A stretch of DNA of 64,000 bases from Desulfoscipio gibsoniae DSM 7213 (GCF_000233715.2 NC_021184.1:248001-312000), one strand, 5' to 3'; counted from the first letter of the stretch, positions 15,312-24,098 are shown. Numbers and translations are program-made. Notes: generated from the letters alone by a model not told the origin.

Positions 15312-16565
15312 TCATTCCGGTTGAAAAACATAGGCGATGTTTTGTAAATTGCCGATATCTGCCAGGGGGTTGCCGGATACGGCAATCATAGCGGCGGGGC
15401 GCTCCGGTGCGATACCGCCCCAGTCCAGACCCAGTATGTGGGCGCTGTTTATTGTGGCGCAGCGTATTATTTCATCGGGGGTCAGGCCGGCCTGCCGGTA
15501 AAGGTTCAGTTCTTGCCAGTAGCTGTAACCGTGACGGACTCCGGATGCGCCGGCATCGGTGCCCACCCCCAGGGTAACCCCCAGGGCGTGGGCCTCACTG
15601 ATCATGGACAGCTGGCGTTCCACTGTTTGGGCGATAACATTGGAAGCAGGGGGGGAAGCAAGGGGACGGTTCTCCTGCTTCCCGGCAAGGAAGCGGGAGA
15701 ACCGTCCCCTTGCTTCCTGGGCTGCCACTGGTATTACGGTGGGAATCCAGGCCACTTTATTTTTCGCCATCAGCTCAAGGGTAGCCCGGCTTAAAAAATA
15801 GCCGTGCTCTATTGTGTCTACCCCGGCTTGAACGGCCATGGCCACAGCCTCGTCCGAGCTGGCGTGGGCCATTACGCCCAGTCCCCGGCTGTGGGCTCCC
15901 TCAACGAGGGCCTTCAGCTCATCGGCGGTATACTGCAGCGGTCCCACCCGGGCATATTCCTGAAAGCTAACCACTCCGGATACCAATACTTTAATCTGAT
16001 CTACTTTTAACCGGGTTAGATCATCCAATGTGCTGTCCAGCATTTCGGTGGGGATGCCCCGTCCAAGGAAAGAGCCATATTTTTGCGGCTTGCGTAACGC
16101 ATATCCCGAGGCCCGGATTATAGGCCCGGGTAAACTATCATTCGCCACAAGTTCCCTGTAGCGCAGTCCAATACCCGATAAATCTCCCCCGTCTCGTACT
16201 GCCAGTATACCATGGCATAGAGTATCCCACAGCTGGGCACCAACCTGGGTGTATAATTCGTCTGGTTGGTCCCAGCGCTGGCGGGCGGCCGAAAAATCCA
16301 GGCCGTCCAGGGCCATGTGTACATGACAGTCCACCAGGGGTGGTAATACCGTTAACCCCCCCAGGTCCAGGGAGATGGTTGGGCGGGTAGGCTGCGTAAA
16401 TTGATATGAAGCATCTCCTGCCCCGGTTATGGACGCTATTCGCCCGTTCTCCAGGTAAATATACCGGTCTGCGTATTTTTTTACGGGCGACTCGCTGCCG
16501 CCTTCAATTATATTGCCGATTTTTATTACGTAATTTTGTGTGCTGGTGATTTTAATAAGTTCCAT
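15312..16565 (-). CDS. amidohydrolase, imidazolonepropionase-like, with in-frame repeat insertion
   Basis: A 417-residue metal-dependent hydrolase of the amidohydrolase superfamily. Visible motifs are DCHVHMALDG (metal-binding HxH near residue 80), VMAHASSDEA near 233, DTIEHGYF near 252 and GVGTDAG near 337. These proteins hydrolyse C-N bonds in cyclic or peptide-like substrates; the true substrate is not evident. Between EHGYF and GTDAG the coding sequence contains the palindromic repeat 15654-15717, which adds a basic, family-atypical segment (EARGRFSRFLAGKQENRP) without breaking the frame. ATG start with the gene running toward the terminator at 15251-15289. Confidence 0.82.
   Translation of the reverse strand: MELIKITSTQNYVIKIGNIIEGGSESPVKKYADRYIYLENGRIASITGAGDASYQFTQPTRPTISLDLGGLTVLPPLVDCHVHMALDGLDFSAARQRWDQPDELYTQVGAQLWDTLCHGILAVRDGGDLSGIGLRYRELVANDSLPGPIIRASGYALRKPQKYGSFLGRGIPTEMLDSTLDDLTRLKVDQIKVLVSGVVSFQEYARVGPLQYTADELKALVEGAHSRGLGVMAHASSDEAVAMAVQAGVDTIEHGYFLSRATLELMAKNKVAWIPTVIPVAAQEARGRFSRFLAGKQENRPLASPPASNVIAQTVERQLSMISEAHALGVTLGVGTDAGASGVRHGYSYWQELNLYRQAGLTPDEIIRCATINSAHILGLDWGGIAPERPAAMIAVSGNPLADIGNLQNIAYVFQPE
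15654..15717. repeat. palindromic repeat inserted inside the amidohydrolase coding sequence
   Basis: Two 29-base arms, starting ggaagcaaggggacggttct and ending in its complement, pair with a single mismatch around a six-base loop (cggcaa). The element lies wholly within the amidohydrolase gene and is translated through. It resembles a dispersed intergenic repeat of this bacterial group, although no second copy lies in this window. Confidence 0.85.
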
Positions 16566-16915
16566 GCTTTTAATTTAACACTGCCAATTTGGTTTATCAA
16601 ACAAAATTTAACTGTAGTGAAAATTATAAAAATATTGCCACAACATTATTGGTGTGTTATTATTAATAAAGTATTGGGCGGTATCCGTTACGAACCGCAC
16701 CATTTATTAAATTGGTTTGGGCAATGAATTTGTCAATACTCGAACTATTGTTTATCTTAACTAAAGCGCTTAATAAGCTGTTTCTAAAATAAAGCTGACA
16801 TATCTCCGCTTGGAGCCGATGGGACCGAGACGGGTTGCACTTAGGGAATTATGCCCTTCGGACTTGTCCGGAGGGTTTTTATATTTTAAAGACATTATCA
16901 TAAGGAGTTGTTCCT
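16566..16915. other. divergent intergenic region and panC leader
   Basis: This 350-base gap separates the amidohydrolase start (minus) from panC (plus). The left part is AT-rich and must hold both promoters; no convincing pair was identified. The part from about 16797 is more GC-rich, contains short hairpins such as ctccgcttggag at 16804-16815, and ends in the attenuator-like hairpin at 16854-16880, so panC probably has a structured 5' leader. Confidence 0.5.
16854..16880 (+). terminator. attenuator-like terminator in the panC leader
   Basis: A nine-base stem (cccttcgga / tccggaggg, one G-U pair) with a four-base loop and a T-rich tail lies 36 bases before the panC ATG. An alternative hairpin (taggg around 16842 with the ccctt of the terminator) could compete. 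This arrangement suggests regulated premature termination. The 'pan' RNA motif is known upstream of pantothenate genes; I could not confirm that this leader matches its consensus. Confidence 0.55.
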
Positions 16916-17761
16916 ATGCAGGTTTGCCGTACCATAGGGGAAATCAAAGAGTTTGCAAACAAAGCTCGGGTGGCGGGTAAAACTGTGGGTTTGGTGCCCA
17001 CCATGGGTTATTTTCACGAGGGGCATTTGAATCTAATGCGGGAAGCTAAAAAAAATTGTGATGTTGTAGTGGTTTCCCTGTATGTTAACCCGATCCAGTT
17101 CGGCCCCAAAGAAGACCTGGGTGAATACCCCCGGGATTTTGACCGGGACTGCACCATGGCCCGGTCAGTGGGTGTGGATGCTATTTTTGCCCCCGGCAAT
17201 GATGAAATGTACCCGCCGGGATACAACTCCTTTGTGGAAGTAGCTGGAATAACCAATAAACTTTGCGGGCTGTCCCGGCCCGGACATTTTCGCGGGGTAA
17301 CCACTGTGGTGGCCAAGCTTTTCAATATCGTCAAACCCGACCGGGCTTTCTTTGGACAAAAGGATGCTCAGCAGGCTATGGTTATAGAAAAGATGGTGCG
17401 GGACTTGAACATGGGGCTGGAGGTTGTGACCCTGCCCATTGTGCGGGAAGCAGACGGGCTGGCCATGAGTTCCCGCAATGTTTACTTGAGTGCAGAGCAG
17501 CGCCAGGCTGCGCCTGTACTTTACCGGAGTCTGTGCGCCTTTCGGGATGCCGTAGCCGGCGGTGAAAGGGATGTGCAAAAACTGTGCCGGGGAATAGAGG
17601 AAATGATTTTATCCACTCCCGGTGCCCAAATTGATTATGTCGAAATATTGTCGGTGCCGGATCTGGAACCACTTAACACAATGACGGGCAGATGCATTGC
17701 CGCGCTGGCAGTGCGTTTCGGCAAAACCAGGCTGATTGACAATATAGTTGTGGAGGTATGA
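16916..17761 (+). CDS. panC: pantothenate synthetase
   Basis: A 281-residue pantoate-beta-alanine ligase, the last step of pantothenate synthesis, which uses ATP to join pantoate and beta-alanine. The N-terminal nucleotide-binding motif is [16 protein letters not shown] near residue 28 (HIGH-like), with [12 protein letters not shown] near 55, FGQKDAQQ near 148 and the KMSKS-like MSSRN near 184. The length is normal for the family. The ATG has aaggag upstream. panD follows after four bases, forming a two-gene unit with a leader attenuator upstream. Confidence 0.95.
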   Translation: MQVCRTIGEIKEFANKARVAGKTVGLVPTMGYFHEGHLNLMREAKKNCDVVVVSLYVNPIQFGPKEDLGEYPRDFDRDCTMARSVGVDAIFAPGNDEMYPPGYNSFVEVAGITNKLCGLSRPGHFRGVTTVVAKLFNIVKPDRAFFGQKDAQQAMVIEKMVRDLNMGLEVVTLPIVREADGLAMSSRNVYLSAEQRQAAPVLYRSLCAFRDAVAGGERDVQKLCRGIEEMILSTPGAQIDYVEILSVPDLEPLNTMTGRCIAALAVRFGKTRLIDNIVVEV

Positions 17762-17765
17762 TAAA

Positions 17766-18146
17766 ATGTTCGTTACTATGTTTAAATCAAAAATCCACCG
17801 TGCCGTGGTAACCCAAGCCAATCTTAATTATGTGGGCAGTATTACCATTGATGAAGCTTTAATGGAGGCTGCGGACATATTGCCCAATGAAAAGGTGCAG
17901 GTGGTTAACAATAACAACGGTGCCCGGTTAGAAACTTACGTCATACCCGGTCCCAGGGATTCCGGAGTAATTTGCCTGAACGGGGCGGCGGCCAGACTGG
18001 TGCAGCCCGGCGATACCGTGATTATCATAACCTACGCCCTTATGGACCGCAACGAAGCACGTAATTTCAAGCCCACGGCGATATTGGTGGATGAGCATAA
18101 TAAAGTTACCCGTGTCATGGAGGAAAAACACGGCGAAACAGCTTAA
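17766..18146 (+). CDS. panD: aspartate 1-decarboxylase precursor
   Basis: A 126-residue pyruvoyl-dependent decarboxylase that makes beta-alanine from aspartate, the second substrate of PanC. The protein is self-processed at Gly-Ser; the site is visible in NYVGSITID near residue 28. Other conserved parts are [13 protein letters not shown] near 54 and the C-terminal segment around HNKVTRV. The ATG at 17766 follows ggaggt by nine bases; an open frame extends to 17748 but overlaps the panC stop and lacks a ribosome-binding site. It is co-transcribed with panC. Confidence 0.95.
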   Translation: MFVTMFKSKIHRAVVTQANLNYVGSITIDEALMEAADILPNEKVQVVNNNNGARLETYVIPGPRDSGVICLNGAAARLVQPGDTVIIITYALMDRNEARNFKPTAILVDEHNKVTRVMEEKHGETA

Positions 18147-18316
18147 TTGTGCCAGTTTTACCCTGATTTGCTGCGCCTGGCAACGGTCTCATTGGCAGCG
18201 GTCTGTGTCGAATTCGATAAATGAAACATTTTGTTGGAATGCAGCAAAAGATATGTGTATAATAGTGGAGATGTTGATTACCGGTGGCTAATTTCGCGTT
18301 ATTAAGGAGTGGTTAT

Positions 18317-19237
18317 GTGGCCAACGTTATCGATTCAAAACAATTAACGGATGAAATAATGCGGCTTAAGCAGCAGCGCAACGCGATTATTTTAAGTCAC
18401 GTCTACCAGCCTCCCGAGATACAGGAAATTGCTGATTTAGTGGGCGATTCCCTGGAACTGTCCCGCCAGGCTGCCGCCACCAACGCCAGTGTGATTGTTT
18501 TTTGTGGAGTGCACTTTATGGCTGAAAGTGCGGCCATACTATCGCCGCAAAAAACCGTGCTGCTGCCCGAGGTAAATGCCGGGTGCCCCATGGCGGATAT
18601 GGTAACGGCGGAGGCGCTGCGGGCCAAAAAGGCGGAACTTCCCGGTGCCCTGGTGGTGTGTTATGTCAATACATCGGCAGAAGTTAAAGCAGAATGTGAT
18701 ATTGCCTGCACATCGGCCAATGCCGTGCAGGTGGTGGCGTCACTGCCCTCCGACAGGCCGGTTATTTTCGTGCCTGACAAAAACCTGGGCCGTTATGTGG
18801 CCAAGCAGTCCGGGCGGGCGATGCACATCTGGGAAGGCTGCTGCCCTATTCATAACCAGCTGGCTGCGGAAGATGTGCTTCAAGTCAAGTCCCGGCATCC
18901 CGGGGCTCTGGTGTTGGTGCATCCTGAATGCCGCCCCGATGTGATAGAACTGGCTGACCATGTAGCCAGTACCACGGGCATGCTGAGGTTTGCCCGGGAA
19001 AACCCGGATGGGGAGTATATTGTGGCCACCGAGAAGGGAATATTGCATCAGTTTAACAAACAGTGCCCCGATAAGAATTTTTATCCCGCTTCGGATAAAC
19101 TTATTTGCCGGGATATGCAAGCCACCACACTGGAAAAGGTGCTTCGCTCATTGCAAACGCTGGAGCCGCGGGTGACCGTTACCCCGGAGATTGGGGAGCG
19201 GGCTCTGAAGTGCCTGGAAAGGATGTTGGCGGTATAA
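18317..19237 (+). CDS. nadA: quinolinate synthase
   Basis: A 306-residue [4Fe-4S] enzyme that condenses iminoaspartate and dihydroxyacetone phosphate to quinolinate. Signature parts are SHVYQPPEIQ near residue 28, the cysteine in NAGCPMADMV near 90, and the later cysteines in EGCCPIHNQ and VHPECRPD, which supply the cluster ligands. The GTG at 18317 is chosen because aaggag lies seven bases upstream, giving the typical family length; an upstream GTG at 18284 lacks a good site. It precedes nadB and nadC in biosynthetic order, with a structured spacer in between. Confidence 0.93.
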   Translation: MANVIDSKQLTDEIMRLKQQRNAIILSHVYQPPEIQEIADLVGDSLELSRQAAATNASVIVFCGVHFMAESAAILSPQKTVLLPEVNAGCPMADMVTAEALRAKKAELPGALVVCYVNTSAEVKAECDIACTSANAVQVVASLPSDRPVIFVPDKNLGRYVAKQSGRAMHIWEGCCPIHNQLAAEDVLQVKSRHPGALVLVHPECRPDVIELADHVASTTGMLRFARENPDGEYIVATEKGILHQFNKQCPDKNFYPASDKLICRDMQATTLEKVLRSLQTLEPRVTVTPEIGERALKCLERMLAV

Positions 19238-19244
19238 TAAACAA

Positions 19245-19309
19245 ATTCTTGATTCAGGTGGGGTTTTAATCCCATAAATTGGGGACATTCCTTGAAGGGG
19301 TGTGTCCCC
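19245..19309. repeat. degenerate gattc-type and ggggaca-type repeats
   Basis: 'cttgattcaggtgggg...atccca' is an eroded copy of the hairpin at 201-231, immediately followed by an inverted repeat 'ggggacattcctt / gaaggggtgtgtcccc' of the family seen at 2721-2750. Both lie between nadA and the structured element before nadB. Confidence 0.55.
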
Positions 19310-19406
19310 TATCCGATAAATCTTAGAAATTGTTGTCCAGGAGCTTAGCGCCGCTTGTCTCCCGCTTGGTAAAGCGAGAGAATTAGCGGCGGTTAGCTAT
19401 CGGATA
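19310..19406 (+). ncRNA. nested three-stem structured leader upstream of nadB
   Basis: Three nested pairings can be read: a perfect nine-base outer stem (tatccgata at 19310-19318 with tatcggata at 19398-19406), a 14-position middle stem with two mismatches (19342-19355 with 19385-19398), and an inner nine-base stem (19359-19367 with 19372-19380). The outer stem ends three bases before the nadB ribosome-binding site. It could be a cis-regulatory RNA controlling nadB translation, or a palindromic mobile repeat. No known riboswitch class is recognised. Confidence 0.5.
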
Positions 19407-19422
19407 AACGGAGGGTTTGCCA

Positions 19423-21006
19423 GTGGCTAACCAATATATTATGAATTTTAATACCCGGGACCTGCCCAGATGTAAAACTGATTATGTAATTCTGGGCAGT
19501 GGTATCGCCGGGTTTTTCACAGCCCTTTTAGCCGGTCGGCTGGGGGCGGGGGTAACCGTGTTGACCAAGCAAAGTATCTTGGACAGCAATACCGATAAGG
19601 CCCAGGGCGGCATTGCCGCCGCCCTGGATACCGACGATTCACCGGAGCTGCATTACCGGGATACGTTGCTTGCGGGTGCAGGGCTTTGTGACCGGGGAGC
19701 GGTGCGCATCCTGGTCAATGAAGGGCCGCGACGGGTTTTACAGTTGATAGACATGGGGGCCCGTTTTGATGTGGAAGGCGGGCGCCTGGCCCTTACCAGA
19801 GAGGGTGCCCACAGCTGCCGGCGTATATTGCACGCCTGTGGCGATGCCACAGGTGCTGAAATTCAGCGGGTGCTCAACCAAAAGGCATTGGCCGAGCAGA
19901 ATATACAGGTGCTGGAGCGGCACCTGGCGGTGGATCTTCTGGTCAAGGACAATGTTTGCTATGGAGTCCTTGCTTATGATTGTGAAACCTGTCGGCTGCA
20001 GGTTTTCCAGAGCCGGGCGGTGGTTTTGGCCACCGGCGGTTTGGGTCAGCTGTATGACCATAGCACCAATCCCGAGGTGGCTACCGGGGACGGTATTGCT
20101 ATGGCTTACCGGGCGGGTGCCGAAGTAATGGACATGGAATTTCTTCAATTTCACCCCACCGTGCTCAATTTGCCCGGCGCTCCACGGTTTTTAATTTCCG
20201 AGGCCGTGCGGGGCGAGGGTGCTTACCTGCGTAACGGGCGGGGCGAGCGATTCATGCCCCGGTACCATGAGCTTGCAGAGTTGGCCCCCCGGGATATTGT
20301 GGTACGGGCAATACTGCAGGAAATGCACCAGGACCCTGAGCAAGGCGTATTTCTGGATTTGAGCCACCTGGATCCTGAACTTGTGCTGCACCGGTTTCCT
20401 AATATTAACCGTACCTGCCAGGGTTACGGACTGGACATCACCCGGGACATGGTACCGGTGGCCCCGGCCGCCCATTACATGATGGGTGGTGTAAAAACCA
20501 ATTATTTTGGGGAAACCAATGTGGAGCGGCTTTACGCATGCGGCGAAGTGGCCTGCCAAGGCGTGCACGGTGCCAATCGTTTGGCCAGCAATTCATTGGT
20601 GGATGGCCTGGTGTTCGGCGGCCGCATTGTGGAGCGTACCGCCGGTCTCTGGCGGGAACCAATGAGCCCCTGGCCCGATTTCGCTTCGGATTTGCCCGAG
20701 CCGGCAGAACCGGTGGATTATCAGTTGCTGCAAAGGAAACTGCAAGTTTTAATGAGCAGGTATGTGGGACCTCTGCGCAATCGGGAGGGCTTGGAAAAGG
20801 TGCTTGGCTATATGGATGAGTGTGCTCAGTCCGTAAATACCGCGGCATTGACCCCGCTGGCTGCTGTAACAGCCAATCGCTTACTGGTGTCCCGCCTGGT
20901 GGCGGAATTTGCGCTAATGCGCACCGAGAGCCGGGGCGGCCATTTCCGCCAGGATTACCCGACACCCCGCAGCAGCTGGTTGAAGCATATTATTTTGCGC
21001 AAGTGA
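19423..21006 (+). CDS. nadB: L-aspartate oxidase
   Basis: A 527-residue FAD flavoprotein that oxidises aspartate to iminoaspartate, the substrate of NadA. The FAD-binding motif is VILGSGIAGFFTAL near residue 21; AQGGIAAAL near 57, EFLQFHPT near 242, the active-site region ISEAVRGEGAYL near 257 and ASNSLVDGLVFG near 388 are the family hallmarks of the fumarate reductase/succinate dehydrogenase flavoprotein group. The GTG at 19423 lies seven bases after ggaggg; a TTG six bases earlier is too close to the site. nadC follows after 52 bases. Confidence 0.94.
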   Translation: MANQYIMNFNTRDLPRCKTDYVILGSGIAGFFTALLAGRLGAGVTVLTKQSILDSNTDKAQGGIAAALDTDDSPELHYRDTLLAGAGLCDRGAVRILVNEGPRRVLQLIDMGARFDVEGGRLALTREGAHSCRRILHACGDATGAEIQRVLNQKALAEQNIQVLERHLAVDLLVKDNVCYGVLAYDCETCRLQVFQSRAVVLATGGLGQLYDHSTNPEVATGDGIAMAYRAGAEVMDMEFLQFHPTVLNLPGAPRFLISEAVRGEGAYLRNGRGERFMPRYHELAELAPRDIVVRAILQEMHQDPEQGVFLDLSHLDPELVLHRFPNINRTCQGYGLDITRDMVPVAPAAHYMMGGVKTNYFGETNVERLYACGEVACQGVHGANRLASNSLVDGLVFGGRIVERTAGLWREPMSPWPDFASDLPEPAEPVDYQLLQRKLQVLMSRYVGPLRNREGLEKVLGYMDECAQSVNTAALTPLAAVTANRLLVSRLVAEFALMRTESRGGHFRQDYPTPRSSWLKHIILRK

Positions 21007-21058
21007 TAAGTTTGCGCTGGTAAGTAGGTGGCTTGTGAGCGGAGATGGAGGAGTATTG

Positions 21059-21922
21059 ATGTTTGTTAACGAAAATTATTTAAATGAAATTATTGACCGC
21101 GCTCTGGCTGAGGATATCGGCCCGGGTGATTTGACCACGAACAGTATCGTACCCGGTGACATTAATGTGGTAGGTTATATCAAAGCTAAACAAAACGGGG
21201 TGATAGCCGGTTTGTCCGTGGCCCGAGCGGTGTTCCGGCGTCTGGATGCGGATTTGCAATACATCCCCCTGGTGGCCGAGGGGGCCCGGGTTAGTGCTGG
21301 TGACGTACTGGTGCAATTGAACGGGCGGGCCCGGACTGTGCTCACCGGGGAAAGGCTGGCCCTTAATTTTTTACAACGTCTGTCCGGGATAGCCACTGTC
21401 ACGGCAGGTCTGGTGGAAATGGTTCGGGATTACCCGGTGCGCATTGTTGATACCCGTAAAACCACTCCCGGCCTGCGCCAGTTGGAGAAACACGCCGTCC
21501 GGGTGGGCGGCGGGCATAACCACCGTTTGGGATTGTTCGATGCCGTGCTGATTAAGGATAACCACATTAGGGTGGCCGGTGGTATAAAACAGGCGGTGGA
21601 AAGGGCCAGAAGCCAGGTCCCCCATACCACTAAAATAGAGGTGGAAACCGAGGATTTGGAAGGTGTGCGGGAAGCACTGGCGGCCGGAGCCGACATTATC
21701 ATGCTGGATAATATGGACCCGTCTACCATGGCCCAGGCAGTGGGGCTGGTAAGTGGCCGGGCAATAGTAGAAGCGTCCGGGGGCATCAGCGTTGATACCA
21801 TCCAGTCGGTGGCGGCCACCGGGGTGGATATCATTTCGGTGGGGGCACTGACCCATTCCGCCGCAGCGCTGGATATTAGTCTGGATGTGGGCGAGCTTAA
21901 ACCTATGCGCGACAAAGTGTAA
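21059..21922 (+). CDS. nadC: nicotinate-nucleotide pyrophosphorylase (carboxylating)
   Basis: A 287-residue quinolinate phosphoribosyltransferase that converts quinolinate and PRPP to nicotinate mononucleotide. Typical motifs are EDIGPGDLTTNS near residue 16, NFLQRLSGIAT near 105, DTRKTTPGLR near 130, VGGGHNHR near 150 and IMLDNM near 217. The ATG at 21059 is five bases after ggaggag. Its place after nadA and nadB completes a NAD de novo pathway. Confidence 0.95.
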   Translation: MFVNENYLNEIIDRALAEDIGPGDLTTNSIVPGDINVVGYIKAKQNGVIAGLSVARAVFRRLDADLQYIPLVAEGARVSAGDVLVQLNGRARTVLTGERLALNFLQRLSGIATVTAGLVEMVRDYPVRIVDTRKTTPGLRQLEKHAVRVGGGHNHRLGLFDAVLIKDNHIRVAGGIKQAVERARSQVPHTTKIEVETEDLEGVREALAAGADIIMLDNMDPSTMAQAVGLVSGRAIVEASGGISVDTIQSVAATGVDIISVGALTHSAAALDISLDVGELKPMRDKV

Positions 21923-22054
21923 TGCAAGATTTCAATGTAAACCCCCCTTTTAACTATGGTTGACAATAATTCTGGCGGGAATTACAATTAATTTGGGTTG
22001 GCGTAACCAAATACAGCGTGCTATAGAAATGGGGCTAGGTGGAGTGGGCGTCAT

Positions 22055-23026
22055 ATGAAGAGCAGTATAATGCATATATTAAAGCAAAGTAATGACTGGG
22101 TATCCGGTGAGTATCTGTGCCGGGAGCTAGGTGTGTCCCGCACTGCGGTATGGAAACATATCCGGGGGCTGCGGGAGGATGGTTATGACATAGAAGCCAG
22201 GGCCAACCTGGGCTATCGCCTGCGCAGTGTGCCCGACATTCCCTATCCCGATGAAGTTACTGTAGACCTGGACACTGTGGTGATGGGCAGCCGGATTGAA
22301 TATTACACCGATTTGCCAACCACCAACGGGGAGGCCAAGAAACTGGCCCGGGCGGGCTGCCCGGAAGGTACAGTGGTTGTGGCTGAAAGCCAGAGCGGCG
22401 GCAAGGGACGGATGGGCCGGTTTTGGTTTTCGCCCCGGGGCAGGGGGCTGTGGTTTTCAGCTGTGCTACGCCCGATGGTTAATCTGGTGGAAACCCCCCA
22501 GGTGACCATGGTGGTCGCCGTAGCGGTGGCGCTGGCGATTCGCGAACATACCGGTGTTGCAGCGGGCATTAAGTGGCCCAATGACCTGCTGGTGGAAGGT
22601 AAAAAAATATGCGGTATACTGGTGGAACTAAACGCTGAAATGGACCGGGTTAATTTTATGGTGGCGGGCATTGGATTGAATGTAAATATCGACAGCAGCC
22701 AATTTCCTCCTGAATTATCGGAGACAGTCACATCATTAAAAATTGCAGCCGGGCACCATATACCCAGGGTGCCCTTACTGAGGACAATACTGCAATCCTT
22801 TGATTTTTGGTACCAGCGCTGGTTGCGCGAGGGTTTTGTCCCCGTGCTGAATAAATGGCGGGAATTGTGTGTTACTTTGGATTGCCCGGTAACAGTACAT
22901 ACCATGAAGGATAGTTATGTCGGCCATGCCCTGGATGTGGATGAAACCGGAGCGCTATTGGTGCAAACGCCGGACGGAGAAGTACAGCGCTTGGTAGCGG
23001 GTGAGGTGTCGCTCCGCAAAATATAG
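22055..23026 (+). CDS. birA: bifunctional biotin-[acetyl-CoA-carboxylase] ligase / biotin repressor
   Basis: A 323-residue two-domain BirA. Residues 1-65 form a winged helix DNA-binding domain (LCRELGVSRTAVWKHIRGLR near residue 21). The ligase domain contains the biotinyl-AMP loop motif SQSGGKGRMGRFW near 115 and IKWPNDLLVEGKK near 172, with a C-terminal SH3-like domain. It attaches biotin to carboxylases and represses biotin genes when charged. A matching palindromic operator lies 47 bases downstream, in front of bioY, so it probably controls biotin uptake. Confidence 0.94.
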   Translation: MKSSIMHILKQSNDWVSGEYLCRELGVSRTAVWKHIRGLREDGYDIEARANLGYRLRSVPDIPYPDEVTVDLDTVVMGSRIEYYTDLPTTNGEAKKLARAGCPEGTVVVAESQSGGKGRMGRFWFSPRGRGLWFSAVLRPMVNLVETPQVTMVVAVAVALAIREHTGVAAGIKWPNDLLVEGKKICGILVELNAEMDRVNFMVAGIGLNVNIDSSQFPPELSETVTSLKIAAGHHIPRVPLLRTILQSFDFWYQRWLREGFVPVLNKWRELCVTLDCPVTVHTMKDSYVGHALDVDETGALLVQTPDGEVQRLVAGEVSLRKI

Positions 23027-23072
23027 TTTCTTACTGCCTAATAAGCAAACGGTCAATTTTTTATATTCTAAT

Positions 23073-23102
23073 GGTTAACCATAACTAACTAATTGGTTAA
23101 CC
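23073..23102 (+). promoter_or_regulatory. BirA operator upstream of bioY
   Basis: Two ggttaacc blocks separated by 14 AT-rich bases give the inverted pattern TTAACC-N14-GGTTAA, the form of Firmicute BirA sites. It lies 43 bases before the bioY start, downstream of birA. Confidence 0.75.
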
Positions 23103-23145
23103 TTTGTAAGGTGGAATATGTAAAAAATGGAAAGGGGTTTTATAG

Positions 23146-23721
23146 ATGAGTAAATTAACACCGCGGGACATGGTACTGGTGGCCATGTTTGCCTCACTGG
23201 CTGTGGTGGCCGCTTTGTTGTTCCGTTTCCTCGGCGGCATGATTGTACCCTTCAGCTTGATGCCATTTGTGGCGCTGCTGGCCGGTGGGTTGTTGGGTGC
23301 CAGATTGGGAGCGTTGAGTATGGGCATATATGTGTTAATGGGTGTTTTGGGGATGCCGGTATTTGAAAAACCGCCCTTTGGTGGCCCGGCGTATATATTA
23401 TCACCCACTTTCGGCTTCTTACTGGGCTTTATACTGGCCGCACTGGTGACTGGATTAATTTTACGTGGCCGGCGGGATGCCGGTCCCCTGCGGCTTTCTC
23501 TGGCTATGCTGGCGGGGGTGGCGATGATTTATGCCGTTGGGCTGCCGTATCTATATGTCATACTGAACTACTATGTGGGTAAACCTTTTGATGTTCTGCA
23601 GATTGTGATGCTCTTTTTTGTGCCCTTTATTGGACTAGATTTACTAAAAGCGCTAGCCGCCGGGGTGCTTGTGCGCATAGTGGGTATGCGCCTCCCGGTG
23701 TTAAAAGAACAGCGGAATTGA
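23146..23721 (+). CDS. bioY: biotin ECF transporter S component BioY
   Basis: A 191-residue integral membrane protein of the BioY family with about six hydrophobic segments. Family features include GARLGALSMGIYVLMGVLG near residue 50 and FGGPAYILSPTFGFLLGF near 78. It binds biotin and needs an energising ECF module (EcfA/A'/T); the ECF genes at 44.9-47.1 kb have their own S component, so BioY may share that module or another elsewhere. The upstream BirA operator indicates repression by biotin. Confidence 0.93.
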   Translation: MSKLTPRDMVLVAMFASLAVVAALLFRFLGGMIVPFSLMPFVALLAGGLLGARLGALSMGIYVLMGVLGMPVFEKPPFGGPAYILSPTFGFLLGFILAALVTGLILRGRRDAGPLRLSLAMLAGVAMIYAVGLPYLYVILNYYVGKPFDVLQIVMLFFVPFIGLDLLKALAAGVLVRIVGMRLPVLKEQRN

Positions 23722-23790
23722 TATGCGTTATGGAAAAATATGTTGACAATCTAGGTCAAAACAGGTAGGATAATGACTAATTAAATAGTA

Positions 23791-23889
23791 ATGATTTCCG
23801 AGTTAACCGGCCTTAGGCAATGGCGATGGCAGTTAACCTGCAGGGTATAAATGGAAACGTTTATGCCTCCCTTTTGGAAAGGAAATCAT
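23791..23889 (+). ncRNA. Moco riboswitch 1 (molybdenum cofactor RNA motif)
   Basis: The outer stem is perfect: atgatttcc at 23791-23799 pairs with ggaaatcat at 23881-23889. Inside are the 'ccga' junction, a gttaac/gttaac stem, a 'ctgcaggg' segment, a hairpin capped by a GAAA tetraloop (aaatgGAAAcgttt) and the conserved GCCTCCC...GGAAAGG segment. These are the marks of the Moco RNA motif; presence of the GAAA-capped P3 stem favours the Moco form over the tungsten (Tuco) form. A terminator follows 47 bases later. Confidence 0.82.
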
Positions 23890-23936
23890 ACCTTGTGTGG
23901 CCTGATTACTATTTGTTGGGATCGCAAGTGATATGA

Positions 23937-23969
23937 GCAGTTTCCCGTGGGAGGGAAACTGCTTTTTAG
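23937..23969 (+). terminator. terminator following riboswitch 1
   Basis: A ten-base perfect stem (gcagtttccc / gggaaactgc) with a T-rich tail. It is the likely expression platform of the first riboswitch. Confidence 0.85.
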
Positions 23970-23993
23970 TTTTTATAACGGTTATTAGATTAG

Positions 23994-24098
23994 GCGGGCT
24001 GGAACTGTCTTTTATGTGGATTTTTAGGAGTTTTAGTAGGGGCAGCCATTTCTTTCGGAAGACGAGCTGATTATAGCCTGTCCTTGGCTGGTTGTTAA
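23994..24098 (+). pseudogene. hydrophobic coding relic between the two riboswitches
   Basis: A stop-to-stop frame of 34 codons encodes a hydrophobic stretch (LLCGFLGVLVGAAISFGRR) followed by a short polar tail, but has no usable start codon or ribosome-binding site. It looks like a fragment of a membrane protein, possibly what remains of the gene once controlled by riboswitch 1. The family is not recognisable. Confidence 0.3.
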
